Assembly: GCF_011801125.1 (NCBI RefSeq)
Contig: NZ_CP046171.1
Coordinates: 4,340,001 to 4,404,000, forward strand
Direction: 5' to 3'
From: Nocardia brasiliensis
GTDB taxonomy: Bacteria; Actinomycetota; Actinomycetes; Mycobacteriales; Mycobacteriaceae
Length of the DNA stretch: 64,000 nt
The position numbers were made by a program, and so were the translations under genes. The notes beneath the pieces were generated by a model. It searched no databases. It was not told the DNA's origin and was given only the letters and a program-made list of their open reading frames with translations. Shown piece after piece: positions 1 through 15,000 of the stretch (the stretch's first letter is position 1; each line of letters starts with the position of its first letter).

Positions 1-3000
1 GGCCGTCCGGACACCGTCGTCCCGAATACGACATCGTCGCGACCGGCCAGATAGCCGACGACAATGGCCCACGCCACCTGGAACACGGTGTTCACCGTGA
101 CCCCGGCGGCCGCCGCCGCGGCGACCAGCCGGTCGATACCCACCTCGTCGAATTCCACCGCGACAGAGTTCGTTCGCGCCGCCGGGTCCGATGCCGCGCC
201 ACGTGGGCTCAACAGCGTCGCCTCGGCGCCGTCCAGCGCGTGCCGCCACGTCCGCAGCGAGGCGTCCGAATCCTGTCTGGCCAGCCAGTCGAGGTAGGAC
301 CGGTAAGCCGCCTGCGGCTCCGCGAGCGCCACGTCGTCCGGATTCGCGTACGCGGCCAGCAGCGTCCGCAGCAGCGTCGGCATCGACCAGCCGTCGAACA
401 GCACGTGATGGTACGAGAGCACCAGCGTGTACCGGCCCGCGCCGGTCGCGATCAGTGTGCACCGCATCAGCGGCGCCGTGGCGAGATCGAACGGCTCCGC
501 CTTGTCCCGATCCAGCACGTCCGCCAGCGCGGCTTCGGCTTCCGCCTCCGCCACGGCACGCAGATCCACCTCGCGCCACGGCAGGCGCGCCTCGTCGAGG
601 ACGAATTGCACGCCGACACCCGCGATGTCGGCGCCGAACGCCACTCGCAGATTCGGGTACCGCCGCAACAGGACCCCGGTCGCATGCCGCAGACGTGCGG
701 CGTCCACATCGCCGGAGAGCGTGATCGCGAGCTGTACCGCGTACACATCCACCGCCGACTCGGCCAGCTGCGCGTGGAACAGCAGGCCGGTCTGCAATGG
801 CGAGAGCGGCCACACGTCGGCCAGGCTCGGGTACCGCGTCTCCCACGTCGCGATATCGGCCTGTGTCGCCCGCACCAGCGGGAAGTCGGACGGCGTGTAC
901 CCACCGGCTTGCGGCCTGGCCGCGATGGCGTGCAGCGCGTCGACCCAGAATCGCGACAGCTCAGCGACTTCCGCGTCGTCGAGCACGGCCTCGCGATAGC
1001 CGAAGGTGGCCGACAACCGTCCCTCGGTCACCACCGCGGTGATGTCGACCGTGGCCGTCGCCATGGCGTACAGATCCGCGTCCGCGACCGGAGCGCCGAG
1101 TTCGTCGGTAACGGCGAACTCAGCGGTCGTCGCGACGCCGGATGATCCGCTCGACGGCAGCTGCCCGAGGTAGTTGAAGGCGATCTGCGCCGGCAGCGCG
1201 GCAGGCAGTGTCCGCGCGGCCTCGGGGTTGAGATAGCGCAGCAGTCCGTAGCCGATGCCGTGATCCGGGATCGCACGCAACTGTTCTTTCGTGCTCTTCA
1301 CCGCCGCCTCGACCGCCGCACCACCGGCGAAGGCCGCTTCGAGATCGATTCCCGCCAGGTCGATTCGCACCGGATACACGGTCGTGAACCAGCCGACCGT
1401 CGCGGTCAGGTCCGCGCCCGCGACGACCTGCTCCTCACGCCCGTGCCCCTCGAGGCGCACCAGTGTCGACGCCTCGGACCCGCCTCGACCGGCCCGCCAG
1501 CGCGTCACGGCCAGCGCGAGCGCGGCGACCAGCACATCCTGTACGTCGCCGTGGAAGGCCGCGGGCACCCGCGTCAGCAGTGCCTCGGTGACCCCGGCTG
1601 AGACCTCCACTCGCCGAACGCCGATCGTGTCGGCGGCGGATTCGACCGCACGCACGCCGAGGGCCGGGTCCGGCCCGTCGACGATCCCCTGCCACAGCGC
1701 GAGCTCCGCCACCCGCCGCGGTGCCCGCGCCGCCTCGGCCAGGCCGTGCGCCCAGCGCCGCATCGAGGTGCCCACCGGCGGCAGCGCGACCGCCGCGCCC
1801 GCGCGATACTGCTGCCACGCCGACCGCAGATCCGGCAGCAGGATGCGCCACGAAACTCCGTCCACCACCAGATGATGGCCGACGACGATCAGCTGACCGC
1901 CGCGCGAACCGTCGCCGTGCGACACCCAAAGCGCCTGCCACACAACGCCTTCGGCCGGGTTGAGCCGCCCGAGCGCGGCTGCTACCTCGGTCCGCACCAG
2001 CTGCCGGCATTGCGCGGGAGCACAGTTCGAGTCCAGTACCACTTGATGCACCAGCGATTCCGCGTCCACCGACCCGCTCGGGCGCGCCTCGAGCTGCCAG
2101 TCGTGGCCGTCGTGCCACAGCCGAGCCCGCAGCATGTCATGGCGGTCGAGCACCGCCCGCACGATCGCGACCAGCCCGGCCCGGTCCAGTCCGGCCGGGG
2201 CGTTGAGCACGAGCGTCTGGTTGAAGCGCTCGAACCCGCCGCGCTCCACCATCCACCGGACGATCGGCGGGAGCGGCAGCCGCCCGACGCCGCCGCCCGG
2301 CAATTCGGCCAGAACGGGTGCGGGATCGACCGATTCGGCGACCCGTGCCAATGCGGCGACCGTGCGTGCCTCGAACACCTGGCGCGGGGTGAACACGACG
2401 CCGCGGTCTTTCGCGCGGGCCACCAGCTGGATCGAGACGATGCTGTCGCCACCCATGGCGAAGAAGTCGTCGTCGGCGCCCACCCGATCGACGCCGAGCA
2501 CTTCGGCGAACACCGTGGCCACCACCTCTTCGGTGGCGTTCGCCGGTGCCCGGTACGTCGTTGTCGCCCACTGCGGTTCCGGCAGCGCGCGCCGATCGAT
2601 CTTCCCGCTCGTGGTGAGCGGCAGCTCGTCCAGGACGGTGACGGTGTCGGGGATCATGTAGGACGGGAGCTTTCGGGCGGCCGCCTCCCGGAGGGTCGCC
2701 GGATCGGGCAACCGGCCCGGCGCGGCGGTGACGTACGCGGCGAGGCGTGCGGTCGCACCCTGGGTGACCTGGGTGACGACGGCGCGCTGCACGTCGTCGA
2801 ATGCGGCGAGCACACTCTCGATTTCGCCGAGTTCCAGGCGCTGACCACGCAGCTTGACCTGATGATCGGCGCGGCCGACGACCACCAGGGTGCCGCCGTC
2901 GGCTTCGGTCGGCAGCCACCGCACCAGATCTCCGGTGCGGTACATGCGCGACCCGGCGGGCCCGAACGGGTCCGCCACGAACGCGGCGCAGGTGGCACCG

Positions 3001-6000
3001 ACCCGGTCGAGATAGCCGCGGGCGACACCGGGACCGGCGACGTACAGCTCGCCGACCACGCCGGGCGGGACCTCGTTCAGCCAGGCATCCAGGACCGTCG
3101 CACGGAAGCCGGGAATCGGCGCACCGACCGAGATCGGGTCACCGGCACGCAATCGCGTACCCGACACCCAGACCGTGGCCTCGCTGGGGCCGTAGAGGTT
3201 GTGCACAGTGCGCACGCCCGCGGTATCGGTGCCGGACCAGCGTTCCACCAGCGCGGGCGGGCATGCCTCCGCGCCGGTCAGCAGCACCCGGAGATCGTCG
3301 AGCCCGGTCGGCTCGACCGACAGCGCCACCATCGGCGACAGGAAGCAGTGTGTGATGCGTTGCGCGCGCAGCAATTGCGCCAGCGGCGGCCCGGCGACGA
3401 CCTCCTCGGGTGCGACGATCAACGCGGCGCCCGCGGGTATCGCGAGCAACAGCTCGAAGATCGCCGCGTCGAAAGTGCGTGCGGCGACCGCCAATACCCG
3501 GGATTGCGACGTCACCCCATGGTCTCGATGGGTGGCCGACCCGATCGCGGACAACCCCGCGTGGGTCACCGCGACGCCCTTCGGGGCGCCTGTCGAGCCC
3601 GAGGTGTAGACGATGTAGGCGATGTTGTCCGGCCGTACCGCCGCGCGCCGATCCGCGTCCCCGATCGGGCCCGCGTCCCGCGTCGCCACCTCGACTCCGT
3701 CCAGATCGAGCACGGTGGTCCCGGGCAATTCCCACTCCCCGGTTGTCGCGCTGGCCTGTTCGCCACAGGTGAGCACCACGACCGCCGCGCAGTCGGCGAG
3801 AATGGCCCGGTTGCGCTCGCGCGGCTGGGCCGGATCGAGGGACACGAAGGCGGCCCCGGTCTTCGCGACCGCCCAGACCGCCCGCAGCCATGCCGCGGAG
3901 CGCGGAACAGCAAGCGCGACCACCGTTTCCGGGCCCGCGCCGTGTTCGATCAGCACCCGAGCGCACCGATTCGACCAGTCGTCGAGATCCCGGTAGGTCC
4001 ATTCCTCCCCCGCGGCCACCACGGCGGGCCGCGCCGGGAATTGCCCGGCGGCATGCCCGAATATCTCGGCCAGTAGCCCCGGCGCCGGGGAGTGCCCACC
4101 GTCGGCCCACTCGCGCAACAGCATTCGCTCGTCCACCGCGAGCAGATCCAGAGTGTGCAGACGCAGTGCCGGCTCGGCCGTGACGGCACGCATGATGTGC
4201 TGGAAGCGCCGGGCGAACGCGGCGATCGTCGGCCGGTCGAACAGATCCAGCGCGTAACCGATGGTGACCGGCACGGCGCTGGCGAAATCGGTGGCGCCGG
4301 AGGGGATGTCGGCGATCGTCACGGTCATGTCGAAGCGCTCGACCCCGATGTCGAGACTCCGCAGCGGCTCGACCCGCAGGCCGGGCAGCCGTGCCAGCTC
4401 CAGGTCCAGGTCGAGGTTCTGGAACGCCAGCATCACCTGGAACAACGGGTGGTGCGCCTGGCTACGGGGTGGGTCGACGGCCTCGACCACGCGCTCGAAC
4501 GGAATGTCGGCGTGCGCGAAAGCATCCAGGTCCACCTGGCGGCACCGGTCGAGCAGATCGGCGAACGACCCCCCGTGATCGACCGTGGTGCGCAGCACCA
4601 GCGTGTTTACGAACATGCCGACCAGACCGTCCAGCGCGGACGCACCGCGGCCCGCGATCGGCGTGCCCACCGCGACATCGGCGCTGCCGGACAGGCGGGC
4701 CAGCAGCACCGCCAACGCGGCATGCACCACCATGAACACCGTGACCTGCTGATCACGCGCCACCGCGGCGAGGCCGGCGACCGTCGCGGCGTCCAAACCG
4801 AACGAATAGGTACCACCGCGCTGCGTGGCCACCACGGGTCGCGGCCGATCGGCGGGCAGTTCCAGACGTTGCGGCAGGTCAGCCAAATGCGCTGTCCAGT
4901 AAGCGAGTTGGCGGGCCGCGACACTGTCCTGATCTGTCTGCGCACCGAGCTGCGCGTGCTGCCACAGCGTGTAGTCCGCGTACTGCACCGGCAACGGCGT
5001 CCATTTCGGCAGCCCGCCCACGCGCCGCGCGGTGTACGCCAGCGACAGGTCGCGCACCAACGGCGCGATCGACCACCCGTCGGCAACGATGTGATGCAGC
5101 ACCACGACCAGCAGGTGCTCCTCGGAAGCACTGCGCAGCAGAGCGACTCGCCACGGCGGCCGCGCCGACACGTCGAAGCCCTGTCGCACGATGGCGGCCA
5201 CCCGGTGGGTGAGCTCGAGCGGATCGACCGGCTCCACGGGCACTGCGACGGGACCGTCGAACGGCAGAATCCGTTGGCACGGTACGCCCCGCTCGTCCGG
5301 GAACACCGTGCGCAAGCTCTCGTGTCGCGCCGCGACGTCGCCGAACGCGGCGGACAACGCGGCCGTGTCCAGTGGCCCGCGCAGGCGCAACACCATGGCG
5401 ACGTTGTAGGCGGGCGACTCGGGCTCGAAGCGGTTGATGAACCACATCCGAGACTGCGCGAACGACAACGGTATTCGATCGGGCCGAGGCTGTGGCACCG
5501 GCGCCGAGCTCGGCCCCGCGGAGCGCGCGGCCAAGACCGCGGCCAACCCGGCGGCGGTGGGCGCGTCGAACACGTCGCGCACCTCGACCGTCAGGCCCGT
5601 CGCCGCGGCAACCCGGGCCGCCACCCGCGTGGCCGACAGCGAATGCCCGCCCAGCGCGAAGAAGTCGTCCTCGGTACCGACCCGGTCGGCGCCGAGCACC
5701 TCGGCGAACACCGCGACGATGATCTCCTCCACCGGCGTCGACGGCGCCCGATAGGTGCGGGTGCGCAGCTGCGGGGCGGGCAGGGCGCGGCGGTCGACTT
5801 TCCCGTTCGGTGTCAACGGGAACTCGTCGAGCACGACGACGGCCGCGGGCACCATGAACTCCGGCAGGCGCCGCGCGCTGAACTCCCGGATCTCGGCGAC
5901 CAGGTCGGCGACGCCGGGGTCGTTGACGTAGCTGCCCAGCGCGGCCAATGGCCCGGTGCTCGGATAGATCTCGTCGAACACGGTGGTCTCGTCGGCACCG

Positions 6001-9000
6001 TCGACGAACACCGCGTCCATCCGGCCTGCCACCGACGACCAGGTCACCGCGACGGCGAAGCCCAATTCCGCGCCGAGTGCCCGGATCTCGTGCGGCAGCA
6101 GGGTGGCGGCCGCATCGTCCAGATCGAGATCGGCGACCCGCTCGTGTTCGGCCGCGCCATCGATGGCGCGCGTCGCCGCGACGTCCAGTGCCGTACCGGT
6201 GTGCGGTATGCCGAGCACGCGCAGGGTCGCGGGCCGCTCGGCCAGCAGATGGGCACGAAGACCGTGCAGGTCGACGATTTCGGACCAGGCGCACTGCGGT
6301 GCGTCGGCCACCGAGCGCACCCGCGCCGGTGACTTTTGCAGGACCACGTCATAGCGGTAGCGCGTCAGTTCGTTGTCGACGGGTGCGTATTTCAGCTCGA
6401 TGTCCACCGCGGCCACATCGGCGAGGCGCTCTCGCACCGCGAGGAAGAACTCCGGAGCCACCAGCAATTCCTGTTCGGCCAGCAGCGCGCGCCGCGCCCG
6501 CTCACGCACGGCCGCCACGGTGTCCGCGTCGGCGCCCCGGCCGAGCTGGGTGCCGGTGGCGAACTCCCGCAGCAGGGCCAGATTCCGGAGATCGCCGAGG
6601 AACAGCGCGCCGCCGGGCAGCAGTAGACCCATGGCCTTCTCGATCACATCGATCAGGTACGCGGCGTTCGGAAAGTACTGCGCTACCGAATTCACCACCA
6701 CCAGATCGAAGCGGTCCACCGGCAGGTCCGAGACGTCGTCGGCGGACTGCACGCGCAGGCGCACCCGCTCCGCCCAGTCCACCGCCGATTCGGACAGCCG
6801 CGCGCGCAGGTTGCCGATGGTCGCCGCCGAGAAGTCGGTGCACCAGTATTCGGCGCACTGCGGGGCCAACCGGGACATCAGCAGGCCCGACCCGACACCG
6901 ATCTCGAGCACCCGCACCGGCCGCAGCGCGAGAATCCGCGCCACGACCGCGTCCCGCCATTCCCGCATCTGCGCCACCGGAATCGGCTGTCCGGTGTAGC
7001 TGCTGTGCCAGCCACCGAAATCCGCGTCCAAGGCCATCGGCTCGGCGACCGCGCGCTCGGTGTCGAGGTAGCTTTCCTTGCCCGCGTACAGATTGTCGTA
7101 GACCTGTCGCCAGTGTCCGACAAGCTCGGCGGCCCGATCTCCGTTGTCGGACACCGCGGTTTCCCGGTCGAGCACCACATAGGCGACCAATTGCTTGTCG
7201 GCCACGGCCGCGTCGGTCGCCGCGGACCCGGTGTCGCGGGCCAGGACCACGGCTCGCGACACCGCCGGGTGCGCTACCAGGGCCGCCTCGACCTCGCCGG
7301 GTTCGATGCGATAGCCGCGCACCTTGACCTGGTCGTCGGCGCGGCCCGCGAATTCCAGTATTCCGTCGCGGGTCCAGCGCACCACGTCGCCGGTACGGTA
7401 CATGCGTGCGCCGGTACCGTACGGGCAGGCCACGAACCGCTGGGCGGTCAGGCCGTGCCTTCCCGCGTAACCGCGCGCCAATTGCATTCCTGCGACATAC
7501 AACTCGCCCGCCACGCCCACCGGTACCGGCCGCAGGCGCGAATCCAGCACGAACACCCGCACATTCGGCACCGGCGCGCCGATCGGCACCCGCGCCGCGC
7601 CGCTCCACCCGTGCGCGGCACGGATCTCGTGGGTCGACACACAGACCGTGTTCTCGGTCGGCCCATACGCATTGGCGATATCGACGCCCGGCCAGCGGTC
7701 CCGGAATCGCGTCACCGCGGCCGGACTCAGCGCATCACCACCGGTGACGACCTGACGCACCGAACCGGCATCGAGACCGGGCTCCGCCGTCGCGAGCAAT
7801 TCGAACAGGGCGGTCGTCACGAACATCGTGGTCACCCGATCACGCCGCACAGTGCGCAACAGGGCGGCCAGATCGAGCCGATCCGGTGGCGCGACAACGA
7901 GCGTCGACCCACCCAGCAGTACGGGCCACAGCTCGTACGCCGACGCGTCGAACGCCATCGACGAATGCAACAACACCCGCCCACCCACACCACCAGGCCA
8001 CCCATACACCGCCATATTCACCACACCCCGGTGCTCGACCACCACACCCTTAGGCCGCCCCGTCGAACCCGACGTATAAATCACATACGCACCATCACCC
8101 CCACACACCACCGGAAGACTTACCGCCACAACACCATCCACGTCAGCGGCGTCCACGCACAGTGCAGACCGGCCGTTCAGGGGCAGCGTGGCCGCCGTGG
8201 CGACCGTCGTCACGACGAGGACCGGGTCGGCGTCGGCGAGCACGAATTCGAGCCGGTCACTCGGATACGTCGCGTCGATCGGCAGATACATGCCCCCGGC
8301 CGTCACCACGGCCAACACCGCGGCCACCAGGTCCACCGAACGCGGCAACGCGACCGCCACCACCGACCCGCGACGCACGCCACGAGCGACGAGCACCCGC
8401 GCCAGATCATCGACCCGCGCGGACAATTCGCGGTAGGTGATCTCCCCGTCCGCGTGCACGACGGCGACGGCCTCGGGCGCGGCCGCGACCTGTCGAGTGA
8501 ACAGCCGCGGCAGCGACAACGACTCCGGCAGCGGTGCCGCGGTGTCGTTCCAGACCCGCAGCACCCGTTCGCGTTCCGCGGGCGTCAGCACATCCAGCTC
8601 GCCGATGGACGTCTCGGGGTGCGTGCTGACCGCGTCGAGCAAACGCAGATAGCGCTCGGCGAGCTCGGCGACGGTGCCGCGGTCGAACAGGTCGGTGGCG
8701 TACTCGATGCGCCCGTCCAACAACGGAACCGCGGTCCGGTCCAGCGGATCCACGCGCTCGACCACGTCGACGTGCAGATCGAATTTCGCGGTGCCGGTGA
8801 TCGCCGGAACGATCTCCACCGCGAGCTCCGGCAGGCGCAGCTCGGGCAGCAGGTTGTTCTGCAGCGCGAACGACACCTGGAACAGCGAGTGATACGCCGG
8901 TGAGCGCGTCGGTTGCAGCAGCTCCACCAGCCGTTCGAACGGGGCGTCCTGATTCTCGTAGGCGGTCAACGCCTTTCGGCGAACCTGGTCGAGCACCTGC

Positions 9001-12000
9001 GCGAAACGCGGGTTGCCGGACAGGTCCACCCGCAGCACCCAGGTATTGACGAAAAAGCCGATCAGATCGTGTGTGGCCTCGTGATTGCGCCCGGCCACCG
9101 GCCCACCGATGCAGATGTCCTCGCCCGCACCGACTTGCGCCAGCAGCACCGCGAGCGTGCTCTGCAACAGCATCGACACCGTCACCTGTCGGTCGTGGGC
9201 GAACCGGTACAGCCGCTCGCACAGCTCGGCCGAGAAGGCGAACTCGAGGACGTCACCGCAGTTGCTCGCGACCGGCGGGCGCGGGCGGTCGGTCGGCAAC
9301 GCGATCGGCTGCGGCGCGTCCGCCAGTTCGCGTTCCCAATAGCGGAACTGGGTGGCCAGGACGCTGTCCGGGTCCGACTCCACCCCTAGCGTGTCCCGCT
9401 GCCACAGCGCGAAGTCCGCGTACTGCACCGGCAGCGGCGCCCACCCGGGCGCCCGCCCCTGGCCGCGGGCGACATAGGCGGCGGACAGGTCGCGCACGAA
9501 GGGCGCGATCGACCAGCCGTCGGCGGCGATGTGGTGCAGGACCAGCACCACGATGTGATCGTCGATATCGTTGCGCAACACCGACACTCGCAGTGGCATC
9601 GCGGTCGACACATCGAAGCCGCGCCGCACCAGCCGCCGCAGGGTCGGCTCGAGCGCGCCCGGCTGGACCGTTCGCGTCTCGATCGACACCGCGGCCTGCT
9701 CGGGCGGGAGGATCCGCTGGAACGGCACCCCGTCCTCGTCCGGGAATATCGTGCGCAGACTCTCGTGCCGCGCCACCACGTCGGTCAACGCCGCCGACAG
9801 CGCGTCCTGATCCAGCGGTCCGCGCAACCGCAGCACCATCGGGATGTTGTAGGCCGGTGAGTCCGATTCGAATCGGTTGATGAACCACAGACGGGACTGG
9901 GCATACGACAGTGGCATCCGGTCCGGTCGCGGGCGGGCCGCCAGTACCGGCCGCGCCGAACCGACCGCGGCGTCGCGTTCGGTGAGCGCCTGTGCCAACC
10001 GGGCCGGAGTGGGCGCCTCGAACACCTCCCGCACGCCCACCTCGGCCCCGAGCACCGAGGTCAACCGGGCGGCCACCCGCATCGCCGAGAGCGAGTGCCC
10101 GCCAAGGGCGAAGAAGTCGTCCTCCGCGCCGACCCGGTCGAGGCCGAGCACCTCGGTGAACACATCGACGATGTGCTGCTCGACCGGTGTCGCCGCGGCG
10201 CGGCCCACGGCAATGGCGAATTCCGGCGCGGGCAACGCGCGCCGGTCCACCTTTCCGTTGGGCGTCAACGGCAGTCGGTCGAGAACGACGACCGCCGCCG
10301 GGACCATGTACTCCGGCAGCCGCTGCGCCGCGAAGCGCCGCAGTTCGTCGGCCGCGACGGTCTCGGGCCGAGCCCCTGCGGTGCGATCGAGCACGATGTA
10401 GCCGATCAGCCGTTTGTCCAGGCCCACAGAATCGACTGCCCGCGTGCCTATCTCGCGGACGACCACCACCGCCTGCGACACCGCCGGGTGCGCGGTCAGC
10501 GCGTTCTCCACCTCGCCGGGTTCGATCCGATACCCGCGCACCTTGACCTGTTCATCGGCACGGGTAACGAATTCCAACACCCCGGCACGGGTCCAGCGCA
10601 CGACGTCACCGGTCCGGTACATGCGCGCGCCGGTCCCGAACGGACAGGCGGCGAATCGCTCCGCGGTCGCGCCCGGTCGATTCCGGTAGCCACGGGCCAA
10701 TTGCACTCCGGCCACGTACAATTCGCCCGCCACACCGACCGGTACCGGCCGCAGACGCGAATCCAGCACGTACACCCGCATATTCCCCACGGGCCCGCCG
10801 ATCGGCACACTGCCCGCGTCCGCCCACTCCCGCGACTCGGCGAGCTCGTAGGTCGACACGCACACCGTGTTCTCGGTCGGCCCATAAGCATTGACCACAT
10901 CGATGCCCGGCCACCGGTCCCGGAATCGGGCTGCCGCGGCCGACCGCAGCGCGTCACCGGCGGTGACCACCCGGCGGACCGCGCCGAGCCGCACCTGCGG
11001 CTCCGCGCTCGCCAGGATCTCGAACAGCGGTGTCGTCACGTACAGATCCGTCACGCCATGGCGGGTCACCGTCCGGCTCAGCTGCGCGACATCGGCACGA
11101 CCGGGCGGTGCGATCACGAGTGTCGCCCCCGACAACAACGCGGGCCACAGCTCATACGCCGACGCGTCGAACGCCATCGACGAATGCAACAACACCCGAC
11201 CACCCACACCACCAGGCCACCCATACACCGCCATATTCACCACACCACGGTGCTCGACCACCACCCCCTTAGGCCGCCCCGTCGAACCCGACGTATAAAT
11301 CACATACGCACCATCACCCCCACCAACCACCGGAAGACCCACCGCCACACCACCATCCACGTCAGCCAAGCGCAGCACGGGCCGCTCCCCCAGCGGCAGA
11401 CCGTCCGCCACGCCGGCGGTCGTGACCACGAGCGCCGGATCGGCGTCGGCGAAGATGAACTCCAGCCGCTCACTCGGGTACTCCGGATCGATGGGCAGGT
11501 AGACACCGCCGGCGACCACCACGGCCAAGATCGCCGTCACCAGGTCCACCGAACGCGGCAACGCGACCGCCACCACCGACCCGCGACGCACGCCACGAGC
11601 GACGAGCACCCGCGCCAGATCATCGACCCGCGCGGACAATTCCGCGTAGGTCAGCTCGTCGTCCCCGCAGCACAGCGCGACCGCCGTCGGAGCCGCGGCG
11701 ACCCGCTCCCGGAACGCGGCCACGATCGTGGTCGCCGGGGTCTGCGCCGCCACCGGCGAGTTCCAGTGCGTCAGCAGCTGTTCGCGCTCGGCGTCGTCCA
11801 GGAGATCGATATCGGCGATCGCGGCGGTGGGGTCCGTGCTCACCGCCCGCAGGACGCGGGTGAAGCGCTCGGCGATGCCGGTCACCGTGCACCGGTCGAA
11901 CAGGTCGGTGGCGTACTCGACCCGGCCCGCCAACACCGCGGGCGCGTCCACGGTGCCGGGCATCTCGATCAGATCGATGTGCAGATCGTTCTTGGCGCTC

Positions 12001-15000
12001 GCGGTCGAGCAGGACAGGAATTCGGCGGCCAGGCCCGGCAGTTCGAGCGTGGGCAGGCCGTCGTTCTGCAATTCCAGCGACACCTGGAACAGCGGGTGAT
12101 AGGCCGTCGACCGGACCGGATTGAGCAGCTCGACCAGTCGCTCGAAGGGCGCGTCCTGATTCTCGTAGGCCGACAGCGCTTTACAGCGGACCTGGTCGAG
12201 CACCTGCTCGAAGCACGGTGCGCCGGACAGATCGACCCGCAGCACCCAGGTATTGACGAAGAATCCCACCAGGTCCCGCAGCGCGGGATCGGTGCGCCCG
12301 GCGACCGGCGCGCCGATCGAGACGTCCGTGCCCGCGCCGAGCCGCGAGAGCAGCACCGCCAGCGCCGCCTGCAACACCATCGACGCACTGACCCGACGCT
12401 CCCGGGCCAGGCGATACAGGGCCTCGCGCAGGGGCGCGTCGACGGTGAATTCGACTACGTCACCGCGATTGCTCACCACCGGGGGGCGCGGCCGATCGAT
12501 GGGCAGCGCGAGCGGTTGCGGCGCGTCGGCCAATTCCGCTGTCCAATAACGATATTGGCCTGCAAGCATACTGTGTTCGACGGTTTCGGTGCCGAGCAGT
12601 TCGCGCTGCCACAGCGCGTAATCGGGATACTGCACCGGCAGCGGGGCCCACTGCGGCTCCCGGCCCGCGCACAGATCCGCGTATGCCATGGCGAGGTCGC
12701 GCACCAGCGGGGCCATCGACAGACCGTCCGCGGCGATATGGTGCAACACCAGCACCAGGACCTGCTCGCCGGCGCCGCACCGCAGTACCGACGCCCGCAA
12801 CGGCAGTTCGACGCCCAGATCGAAGCCGCGCCGCACCCGCTGGGCCACCGCCGCGTCCCGCTCCGCCGGATCGATGACGCTCACCTCGAGTTCGGGCACG
12901 GCCAGCGCGCTCGGCAGCACCTCCTGACAGGGCACGCCGTCCAGGTCCGGGTAACGCGTGCGCAGCGCTTCGTGGCGCGCGAGCACGGCACCGAGCGCCG
13001 CACGCAACGCCGCGGTGTCCAGCGCACCGATGAGCCGGAAGACCAATGGCACGTTGTATGTCGGCGACTGGGGTTCGAATCGGTTGATGAACCACATGCG
13101 TGCCTGCGCGAACGACAACGGAATTCGCGCGGGCCGCTTCCGCGCGACGAGCTCGGGCCGCGCCGGTCCCGCCTCGGTATCGCGCTCGCTGAGCAGGACG
13201 GCAAGCCCGACGGCGGTCGGTGCGTCGAAGACATCGCGCACGCCGACCGCGCGGCCGGTCAGCTCGGTGAGCTGGGCGGCCACCCGCGTCGCCGAGATCG
13301 AGTGCCCGCCACGGGCGAAGAAGTCGTCGTCGGCGCCGACGCGGTCCACCCCGAGCGCCTCGGCGAACGCGACGGCGACGAGCTCCTCGAACGGCGACGC
13401 CGGGGCGCGGTACGCGGCGACCGACCGGCGCGGTGCGGGCAGCGCGCGGCGATCCAGCTTTCCGCTCGAGGTCATCGGCAATTCGTCGAGCACCGTGACG
13501 ATGTCGGGGACCATGTACGAGGGCAGTCGGCGCGCGGTCTCCCGACGAACGGATTCGACATCGATGACCTGACCCGGCACTGCCGTCAAATAGGCTGCCA
13601 CACCGATGCTTTCGTGCCCATCGGCGCCGAACGTGGTGACCACGGCGTGGCGGACCTCGTCCAGCCGGGCCAGCGCGGCTTCGATCTCACCGAGTTCGAT
13701 GCGCTGGCCCCGAATCTTGATCTGCGCGTCGGCTCGGCCGACGAATATCAGTGCCGCACGCTCGGAGTCGCTCCGTTCCCAGCGCACCATGTCACCGGTG
13801 CGGTACATCCGCGTCCCCGCCGGTCCGTGCGGATCGGCCACGAACGACGCCGCGGTCAACGCGGCCCGGCCGAGGTAGCCGCGGGCCACCCCCGGACCGC
13901 TGACATACAACTCCCCCGCCGCACCGAACGGCACCGGCCGCAGCCACACGTCCAGAACCGCGATCCGAACCCCGGGTATCGGACTCCCCAGCGACACCGC
14001 GTCCCCGGGACGCAACGCCGCGCCGGTGACCCAGATGGTGGCCTCACTGGGCCCATACAGGTTGTAGAGCAACCGATCTCCGGCGGCGTCGCCCGCCGAC
14101 CATTGCCGTACCAGCGCGGGCGGGCAGGCCTCACCGGCGATCATGAGCACGCGCAGCCGGTCGAGGCGCCCAGCGTCGAGTGTCGCCGCGACGGCGGGTG
14201 TCAAACATGCATGCGTCACTTCCTCGGCACGCAACAGCTCCGTCAATGCCGCGCCCGCGAAGACGTCGACGGGGGCGAGCACCAGTGCCGCCCCGACCGA
14301 CAGCACCGACAGCAGTTCGAACACCGCCGCGTCGAAAGTGCGTGCCGCCACTGCCGATACCCGCGAATCGGCATCCATCCGATACCGCTGCCCGAGGGTG
14401 GTCGAGATCGCGGACAACCCGGCATGGGTGACGGCAACACCTTTCGGGGTCCCCGTCGAACCCGAGGTGTAGACGATGTACGCGGTATTGCCGAGCCGCA
14501 CCGCACCCCGTCGGTCCGCGTCGGTGAGCGGCGCCGCCTCGAACGCGCCGAGCTCGAGGCGGTCTAGGTCGCACACCCGCGACACGTCGTCGACCAATTC
14601 GGCTGCACCCTCGGCCGTTTCACCGCCGGTAAGCACCATCGAGGCGCGGCAGTCGGCCAGGATGGTCCGGTTACGCTCGACCGGATGGGCCGGGTCAAGG
14701 GCCACGAACGCGGCACCGGTCTTGGCGAGCGCCCATACCGCCCGCACCCACGCCCCCGAGCGCGCGAGCGCCACCGCGACCGTGGTCTCCGGCCCGGCAC
14801 CGGCGGCGATCAACGCCCTCGCACAGCGATTCGACCACTCGTCCAGCTCGTGATAGGTCCAGGTGCGCGTCGCCTCCCGGACCGCGATTCGCTCCCCGTG
14901 CGCACGGGCCGCGCGAGAAAGCATGTCGGGCAACGTGATCGGCTCGGGCCCCAGCCCACCGTCGCCCAGCTCCCGCAGCGACCGGCGTTCGCCGGAGTCG

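Noticed and set aside
10095..14567. Very long open frame on the plus strand opposite the NRPS (and similar ones opposite the other large genes).
   Set aside because: Its translation is His/Arg/Gly-rich low complexity without any family pattern. It is the antisense shadow of a GC-rich coding sequence, whereas the minus strand encodes clear NRPS domains.
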